58,584 nucleotides of DNA from Oceanobacter sp. 1_MG-2023 (GTDB lineage: Bacteria; Pseudomonadota; Gammaproteobacteria; Pseudomonadales; Oceanobacteraceae). Within the stretch, counting starts at the first letter, position 1. The number at the start of each line of letters is the position of its first letter. Positions 46,460 to 57,295 of this stretch are shown piece after piece. A program made the position numbers and the translations under genes. Location: positions 1 to 58,584 of the forward strand of contig NZ_JAUYWA010000024.1 in NCBI RefSeq assembly GCF_030689025.1. Reading direction: 5' to 3'. The notes beneath the pieces are model-generated. The model did not search any database. It saw only the letters and a program-made list of their open reading frames with translations, and was not told the origin of the DNA.

Positions 46460-47012
46460 ACCGGGTACTCACGTGTGCTTGAAGGTCGAGATGTTGGCGC
46501 TTGATATCCAGCGTCATACCAGTTGCATGGGTGATGTTATTGCCATGACGAATGATGACAGGTTCAGAGGTTGAAGCGGTGGCTGATGCGGGCTGGTAAA
46601 GCAACAGGCTGGTGGTGATGCTGAATGTATCAGCGTTTTCTGCTGCCGTGGCCAGAGAGCGTACTTCCACCTGCTGGCTGAGTTCAACCTGGCTGTCGGT
46701 ATCCATAATGCGGCCTGATTGAGCGCTGACTTGCCAGTGTTGCTGCGGGTCTGTTTGTGTCGTAATCACCGGGTTTTCCAGCCGGGTTTCCGATAATGAC
46801 GGAATATGGCGAGAGCCATCGGCCGATAACATCTGTTGTAGCTGGCCATCCGCATCGTAACGACGGTGTTGTAATTGTTTGCCGTAATAATCCGGTTCAA
46901 GACTGGTCACCGGCGTTGCTGCCGTGACCAGCTCAGTGGTATAGCGCTCTACCGCCAGCAAGGCGAGGCCAACGGCCACTGCCAAGACCAGCAGCACATA
47001 GCGCTTGCGCAT
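46449..47012 (-). CDS. lptC: LPS export protein LptC
   Basis: 187 residues. A short basic start MRKRY and one membrane helix (about 5-22) lead to a periplasmic OstA-like domain with LEPDYYGKQLQHRRYDADGQL. It passes LPS from LptBFG to LptA. The ATG at 47012 overlaps the kdsD stop (ATGA); the upstream extension of the frame lies within kdsD. In most relatives kdsC lies between these two genes. Confidence 0.9.
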   Translation of the reverse strand: MRKRYVLLVLAVAVGLALLAVERYTTELVTAATPVTSLEPDYYGKQLQHRRYDADGQLQQMLSADGSRHIPSLSETRLENPVITTQTDPQQHWQVSAQSGRIMDTDSQVELSQQVEVRSLATAAENADTFSITTSLLLYQPASATASTSEPVIIRHGNNITHATGMTLDIKRQHLDLQAHVSTRYVQ

Positions 47013-47983
47013 CAGATAACTCCAGCACGCAGCAAGTCGTGCATGGTGACAACACCACAAATATTCTGACCGTCGGTAACGACCAGGGCATTGATCTTGC
47101 CGTCTTCCATGATTTTTAACGCTTCGGCAGCCAGCATACCCGGGATGATGGTTTTGGCCTGGCGGGTCATCAGGTCTGAAATCAGGGCGGAGTGGATATC
47201 GACACCATGATCAATGGTACGGCGCAGGTCGCCATCGGTGAAAATACCCACCAATTCACCCGCTGCCGTTTGTACGGTGGTCATACCGAGACCCTTGGTG
47301 GTCATTTCCAACAGGGAGCGTGACAGGCTGGATTCGGGTCTGACGACCGGGATTTCCCGGCCGCTATGCATGATGTCTTCGACTTTTAATAACAAGCGTC
47401 GACCCAGACTGCCACCGGGGTGGGAAAAGGCGAAGTCTTCTGCCGTGAACCCACGGGCTTCCAGTAACGCAATTGCCAGGGCGTCTCCCAATACCAGAGC
47501 ACTGGTGGTTGATGAGGTAGGCGCCAGGCCCAGCGGGCAGGCTTCAGAATCCACACTGGCGTTCAGGTGAGCAGCCGAGGCAAGGCCCAGGGTGGATTGC
47601 GGGTTACCGGTGATACTGATCAGGGGCACTGCCAGACGTTTCAACAGAGGCAACAAGCTGGTTACTTCGGCGGTTTCGCCGGAGTTACTCAGGGCAATCA
47701 CCACATCGACGGATGTGATCATCCCCATATCCCCATGGCTGGCTTCGCCAGGGTGGACAAAAAATGCCGGGGTTCCTGTACTGGCCAGTGTAGCCGCAAT
47801 TTTGCGACCAATATGGCCGGATTTGCCCATGCCTGACACAACAACCCGGCCTTTGCAGGACAGCATTAGCTGACAAGCAGTTTTGAAATTGTTGTCCAGC
47901 ATGGCGGACAGGTTGTGAATCGCACGTTGTTCCAGTTCTATGGTACGTAGCGCCGACGACAGGAAATCAAATTCAGTGTTCAT
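47012..47983 (-). CDS. kdsD: Arabinose-5-phosphate isomerase
   Basis: 323 residues. The SIS domain (about 40-180) has VVVSGMGKSGHIGRKIAATLASTGTPAFFVHPGEASHGD. Two CBS domains follow (about 205-323). It converts ribulose 5-phosphate into arabinose 5-phosphate for Kdo synthesis. It starts two bases before the yrbG stop region and overlaps lptC. No kdsC follows. Confidence 0.95.
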   Translation of the reverse strand: MNTEFDFLSSALRTIELEQRAIHNLSAMLDNNFKTACQLMLSCKGRVVVSGMGKSGHIGRKIAATLASTGTPAFFVHPGEASHGDMGMITSVDVVIALSNSGETAEVTSLLPLLKRLAVPLISITGNPQSTLGLASAAHLNASVDSEACPLGLAPTSSTTSALVLGDALAIALLEARGFTAEDFAFSHPGGSLGRRLLLKVEDIMHSGREIPVVRPESSLSRSLLEMTTKGLGMTTVQTAAGELVGIFTDGDLRRTIDHGVDIHSALISDLMTRQAKTIIPGMLAAEALKIMEDGKINALVVTDGQNICGVVTMHDLLRAGVI

Positions 47984-47985
47984 TG

Positions 47986-48951
47986 TTATCCATTACTTGT
48001 CATTACAAACAGAGTGGCCAGGTAGCCAAGGTAACTCAGTCCTAACAGGCTGCCACTGAATCGTCCCATCACGCCACTGCGGCGATTGAGTACAAACAGC
48101 ACCAGCAATGCCAGCGTCAATGACAGCATAACAGGCAGATCGCGATGCAGAGCCATCGGCTCGACCGCTACGGTAGCGATCAGGCCAGGCACTGGCATTA
48201 CCGCGAGCAGGTTGAAAATGTTGGAGCCAATCACGTTACCGATGGCAATGTCGTGATGTCCTTTCAATGCGCTGGCAACAGAGGCCGCCAGTTCTGGCAG
48301 GCTGGTGCCAATGGCGACGATGGTCAGACCAATCACCAGGTCACTGACCCCAAAGTTATGAGCAATGATGGTTGCGCCCCAGACCAGAGCCTTGGAGCTG
48401 GCCATCAGGCAGACCAGTCCGGAGACGAGCCAGAAAACAGCCATTTTGGTGGGCAGCGATTCAATTTCTGCGGCTTCATCTTCGTCGACAATGGGTTCAC
48501 CACTCTCATCGGACTCCTGGAACAGGATGTACATGGTGGCGACCAGACCGGCCAGCAGAAGGAGGGAATCAACATAACTCAATTCCAGGTCGGCCAGTGT
48601 CAAGCCCGCCAGAATGCTGACCAGCAACAACAGTGGCAGTTCTTTGCGCAGTAATTTCTTTTTCAGCGGAATCGGGCTGACCAGCGCCGTAATCCCCAGT
48701 ACCAGGCCAATGTTGGTGATGTTGGAGCCGAGGGCATTACCCACAGCCAGGTTGCCAACACCATCCAGGGTTGCGACGGCAGAGACAAACAATTCAGGAG
48801 CGGATGTGCCAATGGAAACAATCGTCAACCCCACCATTAGCGGTGACATGCCAAGGCGGCGAGCTGTTGCTGCAGCTCCAAGGACAAATTTGTCGGCACT
48901 CCATACCAGGACAACCAAGCCGATTAAGACGGCAACCAGTGCTGTGATCAT
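47986..48951 (-). CDS. yrbG: Sodium/calcium exchanger-family protein YrbG
   Basis: 321 residues and about ten membrane helices in two inverted repeats. The ion-binding motifs are GTSAPELFVS in the first repeat and GTSLPELAAS in the second. An acidic cytoplasmic loop (ESDESGEPIVDEDEAAE) lies between. It heads the kdsD-lptCAB-rpoN cluster as in E. coli; its physiological ion is not settled. Confidence 0.93.
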   Translation of the reverse strand: MITALVAVLIGLVVLVWSADKFVLGAAATARRLGMSPLMVGLTIVSIGTSAPELFVSAVATLDGVGNLAVGNALGSNITNIGLVLGITALVSPIPLKKKLLRKELPLLLLVSILAGLTLADLELSYVDSLLLLAGLVATMYILFQESDESGEPIVDEDEAAEIESLPTKMAVFWLVSGLVCLMASSKALVWGATIIAHNFGVSDLVIGLTIVAIGTSLPELAASVASALKGHHDIAIGNVIGSNIFNLLAVMPVPGLIATVAVEPMALHRDLPVMLSLTLALLVLFVLNRRSGVMGRFSGSLLGLSYLGYLATLFVMTSNG

Positions 48952-49005
48952 GATGCTCCTGCAGACAGACTCTGCTCAGACGTACTTGATGATAGAAGAG
49001 GCCGC

Positions 49006-49033
49006 ATTGTACCGGAGGGGCGCAGAGGCGCAA
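49006..49033 (-). promoter_or_regulatory. Promoter of the yrbG-rpoN cluster
   Basis: On the minus strand TTGCGC, 16 bases, TACAAT, 55 bases before the yrbG start. Confidence 0.5.
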
Positions 49034-49081
49034 TTGGAACAATGCGTTTTGTTGCAGGTGAAGGACATCACAAAAGCGGCG

Positions 49082-49110
49082 TTGGTTCTGAAGGATCAAT
49101 CCGCTATGCT
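49082..49110 (+). promoter_or_regulatory. sigma70 promoter of the mla operon
   Basis: TTGGTT and TATGCT separated by 17 bases, 49 bases before the mlaF ATG. Confidence 0.6.
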
Positions 49111-49158
49111 AGCGCTCACTTTAAATCCCGTATTTCCGGCCCGGGAAAGGACGCTTTC

Positions 49159-49971
49159 ATGGTGGTTGAGCAACCCTACATTTCGGTGCGTGATCTGGTC
49201 TTTACACGCGGCGACCGGCTGATCTATGACGGCCTGTCTGTTGATTTCCCCCGTGGCAAGGTGACGGCTATTATGGGCCCGAGCGGTACCGGGAAAACAA
49301 CCCTGTTACGTTTGATCGGTGGACAATTGACCCCAGACCAGGGCTCGATCGTGCTGGCGGGGGAGGAAATCACCACGCTCAAGCGCCCGCAATTGTTCGA
49401 ATTACGCAAACAGAAGATGGGGATGTTGTTCCAGACCGGTGCCCTGTTTACCGACCTGAACGTTTTCGACAACGTCGCATTTCCTTTGCGTGTTCACACT
49501 GATTTGCCGGAATCCATGATTCGGGATCTGGTACTGATGAAATTGGAAGCTGTTGGTTTACGCGGTGCCCGTAATTTGAATCCTGCTGAATTGTCCGGTG
49601 GTATGGCGCGTCGTGTGGCATTGGCCCGTTCCATCGCCATGGATCCGGAACTGATCATGTACGATGAGCCTTTTACCGGGCTCGATCCTATTTCGATGGG
49701 TATGATTGTCAAATTGATCAGGGGACTGAACAAAGCCCTTGGCTTGACCAGCTTGCTGGTCTCCCACGATGTAGAGGAATGCTGTGGCATTGCCGATTAC
49801 CTCTGCCTGGTATCCGGAGGCAAAGTAATTGGCTTCGGTTCACCAAATGAGCTGTTACATGAAGGCTCCGATGAAGTTCGGCAGTTTCTCAGCGGCGACC
49901 CGGATGGGCCTGTGCCGTTTCATTATCCGGCAAATGATTATCGTGAGGATATTTTGGCAGGAGGTAACTGA
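49159..49971 (+). CDS. mlaF: Phospholipid ABC transporter ATPase MlaF
   Basis: 270 residues. Walker A GPSGTGKTT, signature LSGGMARRVALARS, Walker B LIMYDEPFTGLDP and switch His in LLVSHDVEE are visible. It energises MlaE for retrograde movement of phospholipids from the outer membrane. The ATG at 49159 has AAAGGA upstream; the longer frame to 49042 would include the promoter. Confidence 0.96.
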   Translation: MVVEQPYISVRDLVFTRGDRLIYDGLSVDFPRGKVTAIMGPSGTGKTTLLRLIGGQLTPDQGSIVLAGEEITTLKRPQLFELRKQKMGMLFQTGALFTDLNVFDNVAFPLRVHTDLPESMIRDLVLMKLEAVGLRGARNLNPAELSGGMARRVALARSIAMDPELIMYDEPFTGLDPISMGMIVKLIRGLNKALGLTSLLVSHDVEECCGIADYLCLVSGGKVIGFGSPNELLHEGSDEVRQFLSGDPDGPVPFHYPANDYREDILAGGN

Positions 49972-49973
49972 GC

Positions 49974-50756
49974 ATGCTTGAGCGATTGCAGTTGCTGGGC
50001 CGCAAAGGCTTGTCTTCAATTGAAGCCCTCGGTTCCGCTTCGCTGCTGTTATGGCACTCCCTGTCCTGGGGTGGGCCGGGCAGTGCTAATTTTTCCGATC
50101 TTATACGTCAGCTTTTTGCTGTTGGTGTACGCTCGCTGAGCATTATCGCCGTGGCCGGTTTTTTTGTCGGCATGGTGCTGGGGCTACAGGGTTACACCAT
50201 TCTGGTTGATTTCGGCTCCGAAGCCGCACTGGGGACGATGGTATCGCTGACCCTGTTGCGCGAGCTGGGACCGGTAGTGACCGCTCTGTTGTTTGCCGGG
50301 CGAGCAGGTTCTGCCCTGACGGCGGAAATCGGCTTGATGAAAGCCACCGAGCAGCTGTCGGCGATGGAAATGATGGGGGTTGACCCGCTGAAACGCGTGA
50401 TCACACCGCGTTTGTGGGCCGGTATTATCTCTATGCCATTGTTGGCGGTGATTTTCAGCACCGTCGGCATCTGGGGCGGGGCGTTTGTCGCAATCGATAT
50501 GCTGGGCATTGATGAAGGTGCCTATTGGGGCAATATGCAGGCATCGGTTGAATTTTATAACGATGTGATCAAGGGAGTGATCAAGTCAATTGCGTTTGGC
50601 TGGGTGGTGACCTGGATTGCAGTCTATCAAGGCTACGCATCAATGCCGACGTCTGAAGGTATTGGTAAGGCAACAACCCAGACGGTGGTGATTTCCTCGC
50701 TGGCGGTATTGGGACTGGATTTTGTACTGACAGCAGTCATGTTTGGAGGCGTTTAA
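49974..50756 (+). CDS. mlaE: Phospholipid ABC transporter permease MlaE
   Basis: 260 residues with about five membrane helices. The MlaE/DUF140 signature region includes RELGPVVTALLFAGRAGSALTAEIGLMKATEQLSAMEMMGVDP. Two copies pair with two MlaF and a MlaD hexamer. It begins two bases after the mlaF stop. Confidence 0.97.
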   Translation: MLERLQLLGRKGLSSIEALGSASLLLWHSLSWGGPGSANFSDLIRQLFAVGVRSLSIIAVAGFFVGMVLGLQGYTILVDFGSEAALGTMVSLTLLRELGPVVTALLFAGRAGSALTAEIGLMKATEQLSAMEMMGVDPLKRVITPRLWAGIISMPLLAVIFSTVGIWGGAFVAIDMLGIDEGAYWGNMQASVEFYNDVIKGVIKSIAFGWVVTWIAVYQGYASMPTSEGIGKATTQTVVISSLAVLGLDFVLTAVMFGGV

Positions 50757-50758
50757 TT

Positions 50759-51220
50759 ATGCAAAAGCGTTCTATAGAACTCACCGTTGGGGCTTTTGTG
50801 GTGATTGGTATTCTGGCGCTGGTACTGATGGCTCTCCGCGTCAGTGGCTTGTCGATGAGCGATGCCGGAGATACCTATACCATCAAGGCCCGTTTTGAAA
50901 ATCTGGGCGGGCTGAATGAGCGAGCCAAGGTATCCATGGCCGGTGTGACCATTGGCCGGGTTACCCGGGTTTATCTGGATAAGGAATGGTACTCTGCAGT
51001 GGTTGAAATGGAAATCACCAAGGATATGAGTACCCTGACCAGCGACACCTCCGCAGCCATTTTGACCGCGGGTTTGCTGGGCGAGAAGTATATTGGCCTG
51101 ACTGTTGGGGCTGAAGACGATTATCTGCAAGAAAACGATTGGATAGAAGATACCCAGTCAGCTCTGGTACTTGAAGAGCTGATCGGACGTTTCCTGTTCA
51201 GCAAGGCGGAAGAAGGCTGA
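50759..51220 (+). CDS. mlaD: Phospholipid-binding MCE protein MlaD
   Basis: 153 residues. One N-terminal helix (about 8-27) and an MCE domain (about 38-118) with YTIKARFENLGGLNERAKVSMAGVTIGRV and ILTAGLLGEKYIGLTVG. It forms a hexameric ring in the inner membrane that holds phospholipid. It starts two bases after mlaE. Confidence 0.96.
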   Translation: MQKRSIELTVGAFVVIGILALVLMALRVSGLSMSDAGDTYTIKARFENLGGLNERAKVSMAGVTIGRVTRVYLDKEWYSAVVEMEITKDMSTLTSDTSAAILTAGLLGEKYIGLTVGAEDDYLQENDWIEDTQSALVLEELIGRFLFSKAEEG

Positions 51221-51304
51221 CAAATGCTTTGATCTGATGGTCGCTGTCATTTTCAGGTCATGACATAACAATAAACTGGCACTACATGAAGAGAGGGAAA
51301 TATC

Positions 51305-51982
51305 ATGATTCGGTGGCTATTAATGGCTATGGTTTTGCTGTCCCCTGTGTCTGGAGTACAGGCTCTGGAATCGGAAGCACTGGGTGAACACGCGCATGAA
51401 GTGGTACGCAGAGTAACAACCCGGGTTATGGAAAATATCAACACCAATCGCGACTTGTACGAAAGTGACAACGCCAGGTTCTACTGGGAATTGGAAGACG
51501 TACTGGGTCCAATGGTGGATTTTCGTCGGTTGACTCGCAAGATTATGGGACGGCATTACTTCGATGCCAGCAAGGCGCAGCGTCAGCGTTTTGCCCGTGC
51601 CTTCAAGCGCAGTTTGCTGAGTTCTTATGCGACGGGGCTGATTGAATTTACCGATTATGAAGTGCGTATGTTGCCTCCGCGCAAGGATTTTGAACATACT
51701 TCTTCCAACACCCTGGTCGATCTTGAAGTAATCACTCCCAGTGGTCGGATATTCCCGATTACCCAAAGCATGTATTACGACCTTTCCGCCTACTCCTGGA
51801 AAGCGCAAAACGTGATTGTGAATGGCATTAATATCGGCCAGTTATTCAATGAGCAGTTCACCCAGTTGGTTGACGATAAAAACGGCAATATCGGTGCCGC
51901 GATTGAACAGTGGATTGATGATTTACAAGAACAGGGCCGCGAGCTGCGTAAACGCGCCGTGATAAATGGTACGCAATCATGA
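51305..51982 (+). CDS. mlaC: Periplasmic phospholipid shuttle MlaC
   Basis: 225 residues. The signal peptide ends at VQALE (about 20). The Tgt2/MlaC domain contains YWELEDVLGPMVDFRRLTRKIMGRHY and IGQLFNEQFTQLV. It carries phospholipid between MlaA-porin complexes and the MlaFEDB pump. Its stop overlaps mlaB (ATGA). A gap of 84 bases separates it from mlaD. Confidence 0.95.
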   Translation: MIRWLLMAMVLLSPVSGVQALESEALGEHAHEVVRRVTTRVMENINTNRDLYESDNARFYWELEDVLGPMVDFRRLTRKIMGRHYFDASKAQRQRFARAFKRSLLSSYATGLIEFTDYEVRMLPPRKDFEHTSSNTLVDLEVITPSGRIFPITQSMYYDLSAYSWKAQNVIVNGINIGQLFNEQFTQLVDDKNGNIGAAIEQWIDDLQEQGRELRKRAVINGTQS

Positions 51983-52290
51983 CCCGACTTGACGCAGTAT
52001 CAGCCAGCCTGGCCTGTATTGGTGGAGACTTGCTAGCCTCCACCGTGGTCGAGCTGATGGAGCCAGGGCGTGACATGATCCGCCGTAGCGGTGGTGAGTG
52101 GTGTCTGGATATGGCCGATGTCGATCGGGTTTCCAGTGCCGCGGTGGCGTTATTGCTCGATTGGATGAGAACGGCACAGCAGGCGGATGTCAGCATGACT
52201 GTCCGTGCGGTACCGGAACGTTTACTGCCGATTCTGCGAATCAGTGATCTCGAAGGGCTGTTTGCTGAGATTCTGGTGGCCGAAGCATAA
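51979..52290 (+). CDS. mlaB: STAS-domain protein MlaB
   Basis: 103 residues with one STAS domain (WCLDMADVDRVSSAAVALLLDWMR). In the Mla complex, MlaB binds MlaF in the cytoplasm and is needed for its assembly and activity. The start is coupled to mlaC by an ATGA overlap. Confidence 0.92.
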   Translation: MTRLDAVSASLACIGGDLLASTVVELMEPGRDMIRRSGGEWCLDMADVDRVSSAAVALLLDWMRTAQQADVSMTVRAVPERLLPILRISDLEGLFAEILVAEA

Positions 52291-52470
52291 CGACGGCATC
52301 CTGGTGAACGTGTCTGGAGTGGTGGGCTGGGTTACAAAGTCCGCCAGAAATAGTGAACACGGCACACTAACTATGGCCGAATATCGCTGGAGGTTCCCCC
52401 TTCCACTTATTCTGGCCCTCTAAATCCGCTATCATTCCCCGCTTTCCAATTCCCTGACTGGTGGAGTGTT

Positions 52471-53996
<1,526 letters not shown>

Positions 53997-54025
53997 CAGG
54001 CACATCACACTAGATTGAGGACATC

Positions 54026-54676
54026 ATGACCCAACCGCTTACCATTGCACTCTCCAAGGGACGCATTCTGGATGACACTCTGCCATTGCTGGCCGAGGCA
54101 GGTATTCATCCGGCGGAAGATATTCAAAAAAGCCGCAAGCTGATCTTTGATACCAATCATCCGCATATCAAGCTGGTGGTTATTCGTGCGACGGACGTGC
54201 CGACTTATGTGGAATACGGTGCCGCGGATCTGGGTGTCTCCGGCAAGGATGTGCTGATGGAATACAACAGCGACAATCTGTGTGAGCCGCTGGATTTGAA
54301 TATTGCGACTTGTCGCTTGATGACCGCCGCCATCAAGGGAACCGAGCTACCCGAAGGGCGACTCAAGGTAGCGACCAAATTTGTTAATGTCACCAAGCGT
54401 TATTTTGCTGAGCAAGGGCGCCAGGTCGATATTATCAAGCTGTATGGTGGTATGGAGCTGGCTCCGATTATGGGGCTGGCCGATCTGATTGTGGATATTG
54501 TTGATACGGGTAACACCCTCAAGGCCAATGGTCTGGAAGCACGTGATCTGATTGCACCGGTCAGTTCACGACTGGTTGCCAGCCGTGCGGCGATGAAAGT
54601 AAAACATGCCCAGATTCAACCCATTATCGATTTGATTGGCGCAGCGGTTGAGCGTCAACAGCAGCAAGCCAAATAA
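54026..54676 (+). CDS. hisG: ATP phosphoribosyltransferase, short form
   Basis: 216 residues, so it lacks the C-terminal ACT-like regulatory domain. [18 protein letters not shown] opens the protein, and the PRPP-binding motif is [18 protein letters not shown]. Short HisG is active only with HisZ, which is not in this window. It makes the first step of histidine synthesis. It precedes hisD by 14 bases. Confidence 0.96.
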   Translation: MTQPLTIALSKGRILDDTLPLLAEAGIHPAEDIQKSRKLIFDTNHPHIKLVVIRATDVPTYVEYGAADLGVSGKDVLMEYNSDNLCEPLDLNIATCRLMTAAIKGTELPEGRLKVATKFVNVTKRYFAEQGRQVDIIKLYGGMELAPIMGLADLIVDIVDTGNTLKANGLEARDLIAPVSSRLVASRAAMKVKHAQIQPIIDLIGAAVERQQQQAK

Positions 54677-54690
54677 CCGGGGAGAACCGC

Positions 54691-55995
54691 ATGACCTTAT
54701 CTATTCGTCGATTCAGCTCTGCGCAGGACGATTTTGCCAGCCAGATGGATGCGCTGTTGTCGTGGGAATCGGTATCCGATACCGGCGTCCAGCAGGCTGT
54801 TACCGACATCGTTAACGATGTGCGTCGTCGTGGTGATGCCGCCGTCATTGAATACACCAACAAGTTTGATCGCATGGACGTTACCGCCATGGCCGATCTG
54901 GAATTGAGCCAGGAGCAGTTGCAAACCGCTCTGGACGGCCTGCCCGACGACCAGCGCAGCGCCTTGTTGGCCGCCGCGGAACGTGTCCGGGCTTACCACG
55001 AACACCAGAAGCAGGATTCCTGGCGTTACAGCGAAACCGACGGCACGGTACTGGGTCAGAAAATCACTCCGATGGATCGTGTTGGTATCTACGTTCCCGG
55101 CGGCAAGGCAGCCTATCCGTCCTCGGTGTTGATGAATGCGATTCCGGCCCACGTGGCGGAAGTGCAGGAAATCATCATGGTGGTACCAACTCCCGACGGT
55201 GAACTGAACCAGCTGGTGCTGGCGGCGGCGGCGGCGGCGGGTGTATCCCGTGTCTTTACCATTGGTGGCGCCCAGGCTGTCGCTGCGTTGGCCTATGGCA
55301 CTGAGACCGTCCCCGGAGTGGACAAGATTGTTGGGCCGGGCAATATTTATGTCGCCACCGCCAAACGTATGGTGTTTGGTCAGGTCGGTATCGACATGAT
55401 TGCCGGGCCGTCAGAAATCCTGGTGGTCTGTGATGGTGGAACCAATCCGGACTGGATTGCCATGGATCTGTTCTCGCAGGCAGAGCACGACGAAGATGCC
55501 CAGTCGATTCTGGTATCTACCGATAGCGATTTCCTTGATCAGGTGACTGCCAGCATCAACACGTTGCTGCCGACCATGGAGCGGGCCGATATTATCCGTA
55601 CCTCTCTGACCAACCGTGGCGCACTGATTCATGCCAGCTCCGAAGACGATGCCGTGGCCATTATCAACCGCATTGCACCAGAGCATCTGGAATTGTCGGT
55701 GGCTGACCCGGAAGCCTGGCTGCCGTCAGTTCGGCATGCGGGGGCTATCTTTATGGGTCGTTACACCGCAGAAGCGTTGGGGGATTATTGCGCAGGGCCA
55801 AACCACGTCTTGCCGACTTCGGGCACGGCGCGCTTTTCATCCCCACTGGGTGTGTACGACTTCCAGAAGCGCTCTTCGCTGATCATGTGCTCAGCTGATG
55901 GCGCTTCAGAATTGGGTCAAGTGGCTTCTACCCTGGCGCGTGGGGAGTTTCTTACTGCCCATGCCCGCTCAGCGGAATACCGCATCAAGGATTGA
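54691..55995 (+). CDS. hisD: Histidinol dehydrogenase
   Basis: 434 residues. It oxidises histidinol to histidine in two NAD-dependent steps. Conserved [62 protein letters not shown] and [20 protein letters not shown], with metal-binding residues in the last two. Six successive GCG codons (55222-55239) encode an Ala run. In relatives hisC comes next; here the algW/degS gene follows on the opposite strand. Confidence 0.97.
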   Translation: MTLSIRRFSSAQDDFASQMDALLSWESVSDTGVQQAVTDIVNDVRRRGDAAVIEYTNKFDRMDVTAMADLELSQEQLQTALDGLPDDQRSALLAAAERVRAYHEHQKQDSWRYSETDGTVLGQKITPMDRVGIYVPGGKAAYPSSVLMNAIPAHVAEVQEIIMVVPTPDGELNQLVLAAAAAAGVSRVFTIGGAQAVAALAYGTETVPGVDKIVGPGNIYVATAKRMVFGQVGIDMIAGPSEILVVCDGGTNPDWIAMDLFSQAEHDEDAQSILVSTDSDFLDQVTASINTLLPTMERADIIRTSLTNRGALIHASSEDDAVAIINRIAPEHLELSVADPEAWLPSVRHAGAIFMGRYTAEALGDYCAGPNHVLPTSGTARFSSPLGVYDFQKRSSLIMCSADGASELGQVASTLARGEFLTAHARSAEYRIKD

Positions 55996-56016
55996 TGCCG
56001 TTGCAGTGGTCGGTAC

Positions 56017-57195
56017 TCAGTCAGCAGCCGGTATGGCGTCGCTGTTCTGGGTACCGCGCTGACCGGCAATCGCTTCGGTTTGAGCCAGTTTGCCATCACG
56101 AATAAAGTCCAGCAGGATTTTGTCCCCAGGGTGCAGAATGGCAATCTGGTTCATCGCCTTGCGGGCGTCCTTGGTATCCATCTGGTTGATCTTGACGATG
56201 ATATCGCCGACCGTCAGCCCGGAAAGATCCGCCGGGCCATCCTGATAGATCCCCGTCACTATCAAGCCTTCCAACGCCTCCGGTAATGCCAGGGCATCCA
56301 GCAGCTTCGGTGTTGCTTCCTGGACTTCGATACCGAGCCAGCCCCGAATCGCGATACCGTGCTGCGAGATATCCGTCAGTGCTCGCTGGGCAACGGCAAC
56401 AGGGATTGCAAAACCAATGCCTTCGCTGCCACCGCTTTGGGAATAAATCGCGGTATTGATACCGACCAGCTCACCTTTGGCATTGATCAGTGCACCGCCG
56501 GAGTTACCCGGGTTGATGGCGGCATCGGTTTGGATATAGTTTTCGTAGGTATTCAGCCCCAGCTGGTTACGACCGGTTGCCGAGACAATGCCCAGTGTCA
56601 CGGTCTGGCCGACACCAAACGGATTACCAATGGCGAGCACCACATCGCCGACCCGCAGGTGTTCATCATGAGCGACCGGGATAATCGGTAAATCTGGCAT
56701 GTCGATTTTCAGAATCGCCAGATCGGCTTCTGGATCAGAGCCGATCAGGGTGGCACTGGCTTCGCGGCCATCGTGCAGGGCGACCACAATCTGGTCGGCG
56801 TCCTTGATAACATGATTATTGGTGAGAATATGACCCTCGGTGGTCATGATCACGCCAGAACCCAGGCTGGACTGCAAGCGTTCGTCAGGTTCCGGCGTCG
56901 TATTAAAAAAACGCTGGAACAGCGGATCATCAAACAAAGGGTGCTGTTTGCGTTTGACTACCTTGCTGGTGTAAATGTTGACGACAGCGGGGGCTGCTCG
57001 CTCCACGGCATCGGCATAACTGGTGACCATGCCGGTGGATGATTGGGCACTGTGTTGAATGGCGGCGGCTGGTTGTCCTGACTCACGCGCTGTACTGGTT
57101 ACCCATTGTGGGGCCCAAAGCAGAATCATCAGGGCAACACACAGGCCGACCAGTGATGGCACCAGCATGGTGTGGACAAAAGAATATCGAGGCAT
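56017..57195 (-). CDS. algW: Periplasmic serine protease of the AlgW/DegS family
   Basis: 392 residues. An N-terminal membrane anchor (about 8-28), a trypsin-like domain with His in TNNHVI, Asp in EADLAILKI and Ser in NPGNSGGAL, and a single PDZ domain (about 270-370). One PDZ, rather than two, separates it from DegP. Such proteases sense misfolded porins and start the RseA/MucA cascade that frees an alternative sigma factor. Location after hisD matches Pseudomonas algW. The ATG at 57195 is chosen over an upstream extension. Confidence 0.92.
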   Translation of the reverse strand: MPRYSFVHTMLVPSLVGLCVALMILLWAPQWVTSTARESGQPAAAIQHSAQSSTGMVTSYADAVERAAPAVVNIYTSKVVKRKQHPLFDDPLFQRFFNTTPEPDERLQSSLGSGVIMTTEGHILTNNHVIKDADQIVVALHDGREASATLIGSDPEADLAILKIDMPDLPIIPVAHDEHLRVGDVVLAIGNPFGVGQTVTLGIVSATGRNQLGLNTYENYIQTDAAINPGNSGGALINAKGELVGINTAIYSQSGGSEGIGFAIPVAVAQRALTDISQHGIAIRGWLGIEVQEATPKLLDALALPEALEGLIVTGIYQDGPADLSGLTVGDIIVKINQMDTKDARKAMNQIAILHPGDKILLDFIRDGKLAQTEAIAGQRGTQNSDAIPAAD

Positions 57196-57295
57196 GTAAG
57201 CAAGTCTCCACGGGGTTGCGAGCAAGCCGCAGGTTCAAACAATCAGCGCTATTATTGCTGGCTAACAAATTTAACAGAAATAAGAGAGGTGCATC

